From Ovis canadensis (taxonomy: Eukaryota > Chordata > Mammalia > Artiodactyla > Bovidae): 64,000 nt of DNA. The notes under the pieces are model-generated. The model was not told the origin of the DNA. It searched no databases and saw only the letters and a list, made by a program, of their open reading frames with translations. Below, in pieces: positions 44,903 through 57,200 of the stretch. The position numbers and the translations under genes are program-made. The stretch spans positions 17,690,001 to 17,754,000 of the forward strand of contig NC_091262.1 of the NCBI RefSeq assembly GCF_042477335.2, in the 5' to 3' direction. Numbering within the stretch: position 1 is the stretch's first letter; each line of letters begins with the position of its first letter.

Positions 44903-45225
44903 ATGGCCGTGCGCGGCCGGCGCGCCTGGCTCAGCGTGCTGCTCGGGCTTGTGCTGGGTTTCGTGCTGGCCTCGCGGCTCGTGCTGCCCCGCGCCTCCGA
45001 GTTGAAGCGGGCGGGCCCGCGGCGCCGCGCCAGCCCCGAGGCTTGCCGGCCTGGGCAGGCGGCCGCGGTGCCCCTGGCCGGCGGGGCGCGCGGGGATGCG
45101 CGCGGGCAGCGGCTCTGGCCCCACAGCGAGGCCCAGGATGGCGTCCCGCGCGACAGGAACTTTCTCTTCGTGGGAGTCATGACCGCCCAGAAGTACCTGC
45201 AGACCCGCGCGGTGGCGGCCTTCAG
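44903..45225 (+). CDS. CHSY1: CHSY1 coding exon 1
   Basis: The exon starts at GGGCATGG with MAVRGRRAWLSV. 323 nt encode 107 residues plus two bases of Arg108. The donor is TTCAG|GTGAGT. It ends in TRAVAAF, where human has TRAVAAY. The upstream in-frame ATG at 44531 is separated by a stop, so this start is secure. Confidence 0.96.
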
Positions 45226-48200
45226 GTGAGTCCCCGCTCCCGGGCGGCGTCCAGCATCCGAGCGCGCTGCCCCGCGGCCCGCGTGCGGCGCGCGCCTTTG
45301 CCTGCCTCCCAGACCCGGCGCTCGCTGGGTTTCCGTGGGGCCGCTGTGCCCCGTGGGGCGTGCCGGGCGTTGGCAGCGGGCTCAGGGGCGCTATAGCGAG
45401 CTCAGCGCTCGAAAGCAGGGGCTTTGGGGTCCAGCGGACCAGCCTGGCCCCTCTGGGTGTAGTCTTCACGCGGACTTTCTGCTCCGCGCTTCATCTTCTC
45501 TTGTCCTAGTCCTTTCCTTTGTTGAATGAGCACCACCGAACATTTCCAAACACCCATAAGAGTGTTCGGAAAACTCAGCACAATACTGGTGATTGTGGTG
45601 GCAGCGGGGGTTATTATTCGAGGCTCTGAAACCTGCACTTTTAGCCTTGCAGAACTAGAGCCTGTGTAAGTTAATTTGGTCAGAGGCCTTCCACTTTTAG
45701 TTTTCACTGTTGGAACCATTCTGGTAAATGGAAGGAGTACACGCTGCACACTCAACCCCACCAGACTTTTGTAATTGGAAAGAGAACCTTTGGGAAAGCA
45801 GTTCTTGGCTCATGGTAGATTTGTTGTTAACTAGCCCAGTTTAGTGACGTGTGTGTTATCCGGTATCTGGGTCCTAGTTGGCCATATGAGTCAGAAAAGT
45901 GGCTGGAATCATGTTCAGGATTAACAAAGGGATTAGCCAAAGTAATCTTTAGAAGAGTGAAAGAGAGATGATATTGGAATGAATTTGAGGTAGAAGAAGG
46001 ATGTATTAATAGATTCAGTAAAGAGATTTAATGGAAACCTTATATGTGTGAAGTACAGAAATGCTTACTCTACAGATAACATTTGGTATTCATCCAACCG
46101 CAGAGCAAACCAACCTGAGAGGTCTGCTGGGAATGGACTCTTAGAGCAGTCATTACTGAGAGAGGCCAAGCTGGTTGTTCTTAATTTATAGCCATCACCT
46201 TTATAACTTCAGCTTTTAACTGTAGTCCTGGTCTAAATTTTCAGGCATTAGATGTTGTGAGGAGAAAAGCATATTTGGGTCTCCGTTCCTCTAAAGGAGG
46301 AGGTGAAGGATTGAAAAGGAAGGTAGAGAGCAGTAGAGAAAGTCTGCCTTTTCAGTGCATTGATTCCCATTCCTGTGTTTCCACTGGATCTTGTTTAAGT
46401 CCATGACCTAGGTTCTGCCAGAAGGGGACTGAGGGCCTGAAAAGGTTAGAAAAGGTAGCATAAATTTGACTAAGATCATGACTTGGAAGCAAACATGCAG
46501 ATCATGGTTTTCTCCCAGATCTATTGAATTAGGTGGAGTTGTGCTTTTTGTTGTTTCGTGGTTTGTTTCTTTTTCCCTTTGAAGTATAGTAGATTTACAG
46601 TGTTTTAGGTGTACATCAAAAAAACATCTGATTTTTGAAAAAAGGAATATCTAATCAGAAATTGAGGATGAGCTATATACATTGTTTACAACATGGTTTT
46701 TAAAGTAAATCTATATGACTCCAATTTGATGACAGGTTCTTTGAAATCAAGTTTGGGACAGTTACCAAAGTGGTTTGTTCAAATATGGACATGTAACTCC
46801 CTGCCCCCCAAGCAAATACTTTTTCGTAGATAAGAAAATCACAAACTAGAAGGGGTCCTGGTAACACCAGCAATACTCAGAAAATGATTTGCACACTGGA
46901 TACTATTTAACACTTGGAAATGATCTTTCCCCAAACCCATGCTTGAGGCTCTATGCTTGGCCTCCTTTCCAAATCTCCTAGCTCATCTTTTTTGGATGTA
47001 GGATTTTATCTCATTGTTTATTTTCTTTAAGGCAGCTAGGGAAAAGTAGAAACATAATTTGTCCTCTGGCCCTTCTTTGTGGAAGTTCTGCCTTTTTGAT
47101 AAAAGCCTTACCGGGAAATGGTATATTCTATACAGTCATTCAGTCAGCTTTCCAGCATACTTCTTCTGGTATCTCTCTGATCTTAAGTAGTCACATTAGT
47201 TGGAGCCTAGGGGTGGACCTGCCTGTCTAGTTAAGGTCCTCTCCTTCTCAGCTTGTCCACATTGTGATTAGACTGGCTGTAGGAGAGGACGCAAGACGAT
47301 TTTAGCCTTAAGGAACTTCTGGGGAAAGCCAAAATTGGGACGGAGGTTATAGGATGTAACTTATAATTATGGCTTTGCTATGCTTTGCAGCCTGGGCCAA
47401 AAGTCCACACTCAGCTTTCAAACTGGAAATTTCATGCAGTATAAAAGTTGGCTTGAATCTTCTAGCACAGGGTAGAACTCTAGTTTGGCACTGAGTTCTA
47501 CATTTCCGCTGAAAGTGAATATGTTCTTTACCGTAGGAAAAAAGTCAATGTTTTTATTTTTGTTTATTAAAGTAAAAATTTTTGTTCGGCTTATAGGTTG
47601 AAGGAGATGGCAGTGTTTTTAGAAAGATGACACTATGATGTGCTTTTATGCTAGGACGTTGACAGTGTCAGAATTCAGATTTAGGGACTACTAACTGAGA
47701 TTCAGAAAGGAGCTATAAAAGCCTTTGAAAAATTCAAGGAGATACACTTGTCTGCACTAAAGTTGGTACACTTAAGTGATGGGAGAGCACCATCATTGGT
47801 GACTTTTCAGTTCTGCCATATGCTCAGTGAGGAGAGGGAGCACCAGTAGACGTTAGCAGTGCAGCTGAAAGCAGGCGAGGCAAAACAGAGCCTTCAGACA
47901 GGGCAGCAGTGGCGCTCCTTCACAGGCACCGGGCAGATGCCGTGGCTCTTATGCTCACTGGAGTGATCTTGGCTCATCAAATGATCCCATACACTTAGGA
48001 TTCATCCCTTCGTTCAACAAATACGTGCATGGTGCCTTGGGCCTGGACTCTGAATGTTTGGGGACACAAACGTGAAGATGCCTGTCCTCATGGAGCTTCT
48101 GCTCTAGTGAGAGGGACAGATACTTAAAAAGAGGGTTTCAGCTAGTGATGGTACTGTGGAACAAATAGAGCAGGGTGATGGGATGTCCTCTCTGTTAGAT

Positions 48201-51200
48201 GTTTGGGGAACACCTCCGAGAATGTGGTGTTTGGGCTAAGATCTGGGAACGTCACGGATGAGTGTGCTTGGCAGAGGGAAGAGCTGGTAAATTATGAGAT
48301 AGGAATCAGTTTGAAACTTGAAGAAGATCAATAAAAGAAAGAAGATGCGTGTCTGGTGTCATGGAATTTTACTCTAAGTGAATTAGAAACCCTTTGGAGG
48401 TTTTGGGCTTCCCTGATAGCTCTGTTGGTAAGGAATCTGCCTGCAGTGCAGGAGACCCTGGTTCGATTCCTGGGTCAGAAAGATCTGCTGGAGAAGGGAT
48501 AGGCTACCCACTACAGTGTTCTTGGGTATCCCTTGCGGCTCAGCTGGTAAAGAATCTGCCTTCAATGTGAGAGATGTGGGTTCAGTTCCTGGGTTGGGAA
48601 GATCCCTTGGAGGAGGGAAAGGCTACCCACTCCAGTATTCTGGCCTAGAGAATTCCACTCTATGGTCCATGGGGTTCCAAAGAGTAGGACACAACTGAGC
48701 ATCTTCCACTTGGACGGTTTAGATGGGAAAGGGAGGGGCTTGCATTATATTCTGAAAAGTTAATTCATGCTATTGTGTGAATAGGTTGTGGGGCAGCAAG
48801 GAGCTGTTAGGAGGTGGTCTAGGTGAAGATGGTTGGGATGGAGAGAGGATCATTTCCCCACGAAATATGTAGGAGCCAGAGTTGGGGACATGTTGACAAA
48901 ATGCTTCAGAGGCCGTGAAGCAGAGAGGAATTCAGGATAATTTGTAGGATTTCGCCTTGAAAGAAAGGGTGGGTGGCGGTGCCATTTATTGAGATGGGGA
49001 AAACTAGAGGACGAATGAATTTAGGGGGAAGGAGGTAAGTCAGCCGAAACCTGGTTTTGCATAGGAGCGGGTGGATGTGTCCTTAGTTTTATAAATATAA
49101 TGAATTTTAAAAGGAATTGAGAACAGATTTATATCTGAAGTGATTACAGTGTTGCAACTCAAGCTGTCTTAAACTAAAATTCCCTTAGGGTTCTGGATAG
49201 GGTGGTATTCTACAAGTCAATATGTTAAGATTTTTTTTTTTTCCACTCATCTGTAAAATATTTGTATTCTAGGTAATTTCACTTTAAAATGGTTCTGTGA
49301 TTCTTCTGAAGTAATTTAGTGTGCTGGTTAGTGATAGTTCAGTAGAGTCTCCGGCTGGGTTCATTATATCTTACTGTTACTAGCTGCAATTTTTTTTTTC
49401 CTGTTTTTCTTAGTTACATCATTTGATATGCAGAAGTTGGACGTCCATGTAATTCAGTCTCTTCCTTTCAGGAAGGGCAGAAAGTTTATTGCCCTGGAGA
49501 GATTTTTTTTGTTTGACTGTGCTTCTCAGCTTGTGGGATTTTAGTTCCCCAACCAGAGATCACAGCTATTCCCCCTGCACTGGAAGTGTGCAGTCTTAAC
49601 TGGTGGACAACCAGTGAAGTCCCAAGATTTTTTTAAGGAACATTATTCTCATTTTAGAAGGGGTACAAATCATCTCATCATCATTTTCACCGCAAATGAT
49701 ACATTGTCTCAGCACCACCTGTTAAATAAGCTCCCATTTCCCTACCGATTTGAAATGCCATCTTCATCATACTCAAGATTCTTGGGTATCTTTTTGGACT
49801 TCCTGTTTTGATTCATTGATCTTTCTGTCTGTTCTTGTTCCAGTACCACCCACTGAAATTATTGAGGATTGAAAAATATTTTAATATCCGGTAGACGAGT
49901 CCCCTTTGTTACTCTTCTGGTTCAAACATTACTTGGCTACACTTACCTGTTCCTGTTGAGAGAGTTTTGGTGCTATTTGGATTTTTTTTTTTAATTAATG
50001 GTTTGGTTTTTTTTAATTTGTATTTAGATTTCAGTCCATTTTTATGCCCTGAACACTAAACTAATACAGCGCTATCTATTTATCTTGACTCTTGCTTCCC
50101 CTGGGCTGAAGATGGGGAACTGATTTGTTCTTTTTCTCAGAATAGAGAGGTGGATGGTTTCCCTTCTTTGCCCCAGGAGTGATAAAGGGTGCTCTGAAAT
50201 ATTAGCATCTGTTTATAGGGAATTATGGGAAGAAAGTTCGAGAAACACTAGCTTTAGATACAGGAATCTTATTGCAAGATGTTTTATCAATTAATGGCCT
50301 CTTCCTAATGTTTTAAATGATGGCAAACTGTTCCTTTTACCAGTCTCCATGAGCAGATCTGAGAGTTCCTTCTTTTTTGAATGCTGTAAACCATGTTTAT
50401 CTTGAAACAGTTTAGAGCAGTGCTTGCTTTCTTAGAATTCAATTTGGCAAAAAATTACTGAAAGCCTTCTGTAGTCAAAATAATTAACATGTAAGTGAAC
50501 TTTTGGGGGCGCAACCCATTTCACATTATAAATTACCTGTATAAGAAAACTGATGAAAATTACGGTCCTGAAAATGAGTTTAATGTTATATATCGTGGCT
50601 CCAGATCTGGATGTCTCCAAACAGAATATTCCAAGGATAGTTTGGTTGTCAATAGAAGATAAACACGATTGTGTTTTTGTTGCATTGGCAATTTCATTTT
50701 TTTTCCCATTCATTAGTTAAGCTGCAGTTTTTGAAAGTAGATTAATAATTCCATTCTTGTGGAATTAATTGTCTAGGGAAGGAAGCAAATGATACTGTTG
50801 AATGAAAGGGCTCGCAAGGTGCCTGGACTTGTTACTGTGTGGATGCAGAAGAGAGAGGTCTGCACTGACTTACGAAGGGGATTGAAGAAGGTCTCCCTCA
50901 CAGTCTTACCCCTCTTCCCTTGCATAGTCTTGAAGGATGAGCTGGAGTTTCTGAGGCAGACACAACAGGTTCCTGGAAATGTGAAATAGCAGGAGTTAGT
51001 GAAGGGATGATGAGAAAGAACAGTTCACTGGGACTGGGACCTGAGACCTAGCAATTCCACTAGAAATGTTTCCAAAGGAGTTTAGAAATGCACTCAAACA
51101 TGTGTTCTATGAAGTGGGAATTGCGAGAAGCTTTGGTGTCCTGCATTAGGAACGACGGACCGTGATTGGTTTCTCCAGTTTGTCCATTTTGTGATCTGCT

Positions 51201-54200
51201 TCTCTAATCTTAAAAAATGGTGTGGCTGAATATGTTTATTGGAATGAAGAAAAGTTCATAATATATCTAAATGAGAGTGGGTTTTAAAACTGTATGCCAA
51301 GTATGAGACCATTTTTAAAATCAGATGAAATGCTTCTTTTTCTGTGATATAGAAAAGAAAGTGTAAAAGATACACATACCATGATGCTGAATGATTTTTC
51401 ATATTCTGGGTACTTTTTGTATTTTTGAGTTTTTCTGCAGGGAGAACTTATTTTATTATAAAGCTACATGACTATAGTTTTTTTTTTGAAGCAGAGAGGT
51501 GACAGCTCTTGGGAGGAAGTGTGAATGCAGTTTTAAGCGTGTTAATTGCAGGTACCTGCCAGACTGCTGGGCACAGGGGATGTGTTGGCCCTGGGTTCCC
51601 TGGGGTTTGAGGTCAGGGCTATTCTTGTTTCAGTAAATGACAATTATTCCTGCCCCCCAAATGTAGGGATAACACAGTTATGTGGTGTTACTATAACTGT
51701 ATTTCATCAATTACTGTATCTGTACATTTCCAGATGATACTGCGGAGAGTCGGGTGACAGCGTTTTTAATGTGAGGGCTTCTGTGTATTCATAGTATTCT
51801 CTGCCTCCATCTTCTGTCAATGTCTTTTCGGCTTCTGGTTCTGGATGAAATTGGAGGAATGAGAAACTTAGTTACAATGTAAAAGAAGCGAAACTAGGGC
51901 TTGGCTGGTGGTCCAGTGGTAAAGAATCCACCTTACAATGCAGGGGACACCTGTTGGATCCTTGTTCTGGGAATATCCTCCGTACGGAGGAGCATCTGAG
52001 CCCGTTTTGCACAGCAGCTGAGCCTGCAGCCCACACTCCGCAGTGGAAGCCACCGCGGTGAGAAGCCTGTGCCCAGCGACAGAGAGCCGCCCCTGCTCGC
52101 CAAAGCTGGAGAATGCCTGTGTGTGGCAACAAAGACCCTCCATGGCCAAAAGATAAACACATCTTTTTAGAACAAGGTAGCGAAACTGTTCATCTCACCT
52201 TAATTGTGTCATGAACAGAAGTGTTCATGGCTACTATATTTGTTCTGTAGGTAAGTACATTTTTCTGTGGATGATTAAAAATGAGGTGGTCTGCTCTGAT
52301 TTGATGTCAACTCTGGGCTTGCAGAGCCTGAGGATGATTGAAAATGTAGCTGTTCATGCCATTAAAATGATTGCTTTGTAAATTGAACCTAGATGCAACC
52401 TAATACCAGAAAATAATTGGGCAGGATTCGGAGTGACAAAGGGACCCAAAGACAGAATGAAAGTTTCAGGAAATTAGTTTTGAATGAAGTCTTCTGGCCT
52501 TTGAAATCTGCCCAAACTATGAAGGTATCCTTCGATGGGCAGGTCTTAGCCAGGCAGACAGATGACATGGGAGGCAGTGACTGAAACGGGTATAAGGCTG
52601 TCTCCTTATCTGTGATGGCTGTTTTCTCAGCTGGGGTTTCCCTGGTGGCTCAGATGGTAAAGAATCCGCCTGCAATGCTGGAGACCTGGGTTCAGTCCCT
52701 GGGTTGGGAAGATCCCCTGGAGAGGGACATGGCAACCCACTCTAGCATTCTTGCCTGGAGAATCCCCATGGGCAGAGGAGCCTGGCGGACTGCAGTGCCT
52801 GGGGTCGCAAAGAGTCAGCAGGACTGAGGGACTAAGCACAAACACGGAGCCACGGAGGAGGGACTGCAGGAGTGTGGGTAATAACCTGGGAGAGCAGTGT
52901 GACGTGTGCAAGCCAGTGGGCGTGTTAGAGTCGGACCTCACTGGTGGCCTGGCTTCCACGTTTTTAGCTGTGTGATCTTGGGCAAGTTACTTACCTGGCT
53001 CTGAGCCTCAGTCTCCTCCTCTGTAAAAGGTGGGTCTCGGTGCCTCTCGCGTCTCATGGCGTTGTCGTAAGTCTGAGTGTCTGGTGCCCTCAGCGTGCAC
53101 TGCCCCTTACGCCGTAACTGTTGGTTGTTGATGATTGTGAAGCACGCTTGATGCCAGGAAGCACTCCAGCAGAACACGACGGCTGGCTTCACAGGAGTTG
53201 GCTGTGGGTTCAGGGTGGTTTCAAACAACGCTGATTTTTTTTTTCTTAAAATTACATTTGAAAACTTAATTTTGTTTATGCATGGTTAAGAATTAGTTGT
53301 GTGTTTACACTTTTTAAGTGTAAGCAGCAAAATATAAACTTATAGCTTTCTAAAAGTAGCTAAGACTTGAAGTTTGGAAATGGACCACAGGGTCAGAATT
53401 TATCTTCTGCTATTAACACTCCGAAGTTTAACTATTGTGTTTCATGGATGGCGTATTTGTGGTCTCTGTTGATAAGTGTTTCTGTTGTTTGCTGTGAATC
53501 TAGGCCCAAAGGTGCTGCCTCCTGGGCTTGTGCCCAGGCCATTGTTGAGGTGGGAAGCTGTCATCCACCCTCCAGCAGCTTTATTGGGTGGGGGAGCTCT
53601 TTAATGTTTGATTTTAGCTTAAGTCTAGTTTTTAGGATTAATGGTAAGTGGTCTAATATGATTTTTCCTTTAAAAAATTTTCCCAACATTTGTGATCCCT
53701 GTTATATACTTCCCCACCCGCTTCCAAAAGACTTTGAGATTGCTCATGTCATAGGGTCATAGCAGCGAGGCAGTTAAACATTTAAAAAGAGGAAGCCACA
53801 TACCGGAAACCACATGCATAGAAGAGGGAAGCTGCAGCTTAGTACTCTGACTGCAGTGCTCCTGGAGGTAATGGGCTGAATAAGGCTTGTGGTCTCCTGC
53901 CAGGGACATTCCTTCAGTTCCGGGAGAGGCTGTGACTCCTCACTGGGTAGCCTGCCTGGGAAGCCCTCCTTGTTCTCCAGGCCCGTGGCTGCTCTGACTG
54001 GCAGTCTAGAACTGTCCTTCATGGGCTTTTTTGGGAGGTTGAGCTAAGACTGCTGCTCCGTCGCGTTGTGCCTCCTGTAAGGGTGCTCCGGACCTTTGCT
54101 CCATTTCTTTGTCGTAGACACGGGAGAAACTTCCTTGAGGTCTTAGTATCTAGAATCATTATCCCACTTGACCCTGTACAGTGGAGCTCAGACTTGTGAC

Positions 54201-57200
54201 TCCTCTTGGTTGCCTGCTGAAAGACTTACGACTAAATTTGGTGCCATGTTAGCAGACGTAGAGGACGTGTGACAACTGATGAGGTCTCGCCCCTTGAGCT
54301 CACTGGGTAATCACGGTCATGGGTACTGAGGTGGGCAGGCAGCCCCTACCCTGATTTTGTCCTCTCTGCTGTAGGTACCACCTTCATGCCTTTTTCCGAC
54401 TTTTGTTTTTCTTTTGCCTAATTTTTTGATTATTCTTTTCATCTTGTATGCATTTTGGTTAAGTTGTCTTAAATCCTTTCTGTAATAGGGAAGAATATAA
54501 ATGTGTACGTTTAATTACACAAGCATGATTACGGGAGCCAAACATCCTGGAGTGTGAAGTCAAGTGGGCCTTAGGAAGCATCACTGCAAACAAAAAACGA
54601 GTGGAGGTGATGAAATTTCAGCTGAACTGTTTCAAATCCTGAAAAATGATGTGGTTAAAGTGCTGTACTCAGTATGCCAGCAGATTTGGGAAACTCAGCA
54701 GGGCCCATAGGACTGGAAAAGGTGAGTTTTCATTCTAGTTTCAAAGAAGGGCAATGCCAGAGAATGTTCAGACTACTTCACAGTTGTACTTATTTCACGT
54801 GCTAGCAAGGTAATGCTCAAAAATCCCTTAAGCCAGGGTTCAGCAGTACATGAACTGGCAACTTTCAGATGTCCAAGCTGGATTTAGAAAAGGCAGAGGA
54901 ACCAGAGATCAAATTGCCAACATCTGTTGGGTCACAGAAAAAGCAAGGGAATTCCAGAAAAACATCTGCTACTGCTTCCTTAATTAAAATACCTTACCTG
55001 CCTCCTGCGAAACCTGTATGCAGATCAAGAAGCAACAGTTAGAACCAGGCATGGAATAACAAGCTGCTTCAAAATTGTGAAAGGAGTATGTCAAGGCTGT
55101 ATATTGTCAGCCTGCTTATTTAACTTCTGTGCAGAGTGCATCATGCAAAATGCCAAGCTAGATGAATCACAAGCTGGAATCAAGATTGCTGGGAGAAATA
55201 TCAATAACTTCAGATACGCAGATAACACCACCCTTATGGCAGAAAGTGAAGAGAAATTGAAGAGCTTCTTGAAGAAAGTTAAAGAGGAGAGTGAAAAAGC
55301 TGGCTTAAAACTCGACATTCAGAAAACTAAAATCATGGCATCTGGTCCCATCACTTCATGTCAAATAGATGGGGAAATGATGGAAACAGTGACAGACTTT
55401 CTTTTCTTGGGCTCCAAAATCACTGTGGATGGTGACTGCAGCCATGAAATTAAAAGACGCTTGCTCCTTGGAAGACAAGCCGTGACCAACGTAGACAAAC
55501 AGCATTAAAAAGCAGAGGCATCACTTTGCCAACAAAGGTCCACCTAGTCAGAGCTATGGATTTTCCAGTAGTCATGTATGGATGTTGAGAGTTGGACCAT
55601 AAAGAAGGCTGAGTGCTGAAGAACTGATGCTTTTGAACTGTGGTGTTGGAGAAGACTCTTGAGAGTCCCTTGAACTGCAAAGAGATACAACCAGTCCATC
55701 CTAAAGGAAATCAGTCCTGAATATTCATTGGAAGGACTGATGCTGAAGCTCCAATACTTTGGCCACCTAATGCAAAAAGCCAGCTCATTGGAGAAGACTT
55801 TGATGCTAGGAAAGATTGAGGGCAGGAAGAGAAGGGGACTACAGAGGGTGAGATGGTTGGATGGTGTTACTGACTCAGTGAACATGAGTTTGAGCAAAGT
55901 CAGGAAAATAGGGAAAGACAGGGAAGCCTGGCCATGGGGTTGCAAAGAATCGGACGTGACTGAGGGACTGAACAAACAAACAAACCTATCAATTCGTAGG
56001 GGAAAACTATATTCTCCCTTCCTTCCTTGACTAGAAATTGCAAAGTGATTTGATCATAAGTCCTTTCAAACTTACATTGTAACCATCAGACCACATATGT
56101 AATAGTGATTTGGGGCAACTCAGAGAAAATCTCCCCTTATTTATAAAACTTAATATAAACTTTTAAAGCTTAGAAAATGTGAAAGAAAAGTACTCAATCT
56201 TACGCCATTTTTCTCTTAGTTTTTTCCCCATTGAATAGAGTAAAAAGTATTACACAAGTAAGATTATCTCTTGTCAAATTCTATTTCTTTGGATGCTTTT
56301 TAGTTTGAAGCTTTCCCTTGGACTTAATTTTTTTTTTTCTGTATTTGTTGTAGAAAACATGAAGAAAAGTAAATCCCTTCTGATCCTCTATCCAAAAATA
56401 ACTACAGTAAACACTTTGGGGTAGAGTTGTACATTATTTTACTTTGTGTGTGTACTTCTGTTCCTCTGTTAATCCATGTCACAGGTATTCTATTGCTTGC
56501 TTTTAAAAATTAGCCATGTGAATGTATACCCAGGACAGTACTCACCCTGTAGATGTGGTTTTGTACAGAAATGTATTTTGTGTAGTTTTTCTTAAAGTGA
56601 CGTAAATAGAGATGGAGACTTTTATTAAATCCCAATTCGGCAAAGGCATTCCTCAGCGAAGCTAATGTTGTCCAACTGTGTGACTTCACTGTGACTTAAC
56701 TCGGTATAGGGGCAGGGTTTAGAAGCCTGGAGGAAAGGAAGACTATTGACTTGGTATTCACAGACTTCAGTTATCTTGTCTGCTTTAGCAAGAGTTGGTT
56801 ATCAGCTCATTGAAAAGTGAGCTTTCTGGCAGGGACCCATTCAAATGTTCTGTGGTTTCAATTAAGTAGGAGCTCTTTCCCCCCAGTTACAAATGTGTTG
56901 ATGGCAAAGTTGATGTCTGCTTAGGAAAATCAAGGTTGCTAACCTGTTTCTGTCTCAGAAAGGGGAGGGCAGTTTGCTTCTTCAGTAGCATTTTCTTCAT
57001 TTCTTTGGAATTATCGATGCCCTCACCTTGATTCCCCTAGGGTGATGAATCATGATTTGTGTTCCAGAACTCTTTAACTTTACGGAGCTAGTTAAGCTAA
57101 AGGTATCGTAAGTTAAAAGATAGTAATTTATCGAGATTAAAGGATTTACAACAACTTCTATTGAGAGATTTCCCTCAAATCACCAGCCATCTAAGCAAAA

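Larger units (their letters stand above)
43975..45420 (+). promoter_or_regulatory. CHSY1: CHSY1 CpG-island promoter and leader
   Basis: A strongly CpG-rich block spans the leader, coding exon 1 and the start of intron 1. It contains an E-box CACGTG at 44393-44398, CCAAT at 44423-44427, a CRE-like TGACGT at 44488-44493 and many GC boxes. No TATA is seen. Transcription probably starts between about 44400 and 44550, based on spacing of these boxes and the usual long leader of the human gene. Large open frames on both strands here reflect GC content, not genes. Confidence 0.8.

Noticed and set aside
43934-45469. 511-codon open frame on the minus strand over the CHSY1 promoter
   Set aside because: It is antisense to CHSY1 exon 1 in a CpG island where stop codons are rare. 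The predicted protein is Arg/Pro/Ala-rich with no domain, so it is a composition artefact.
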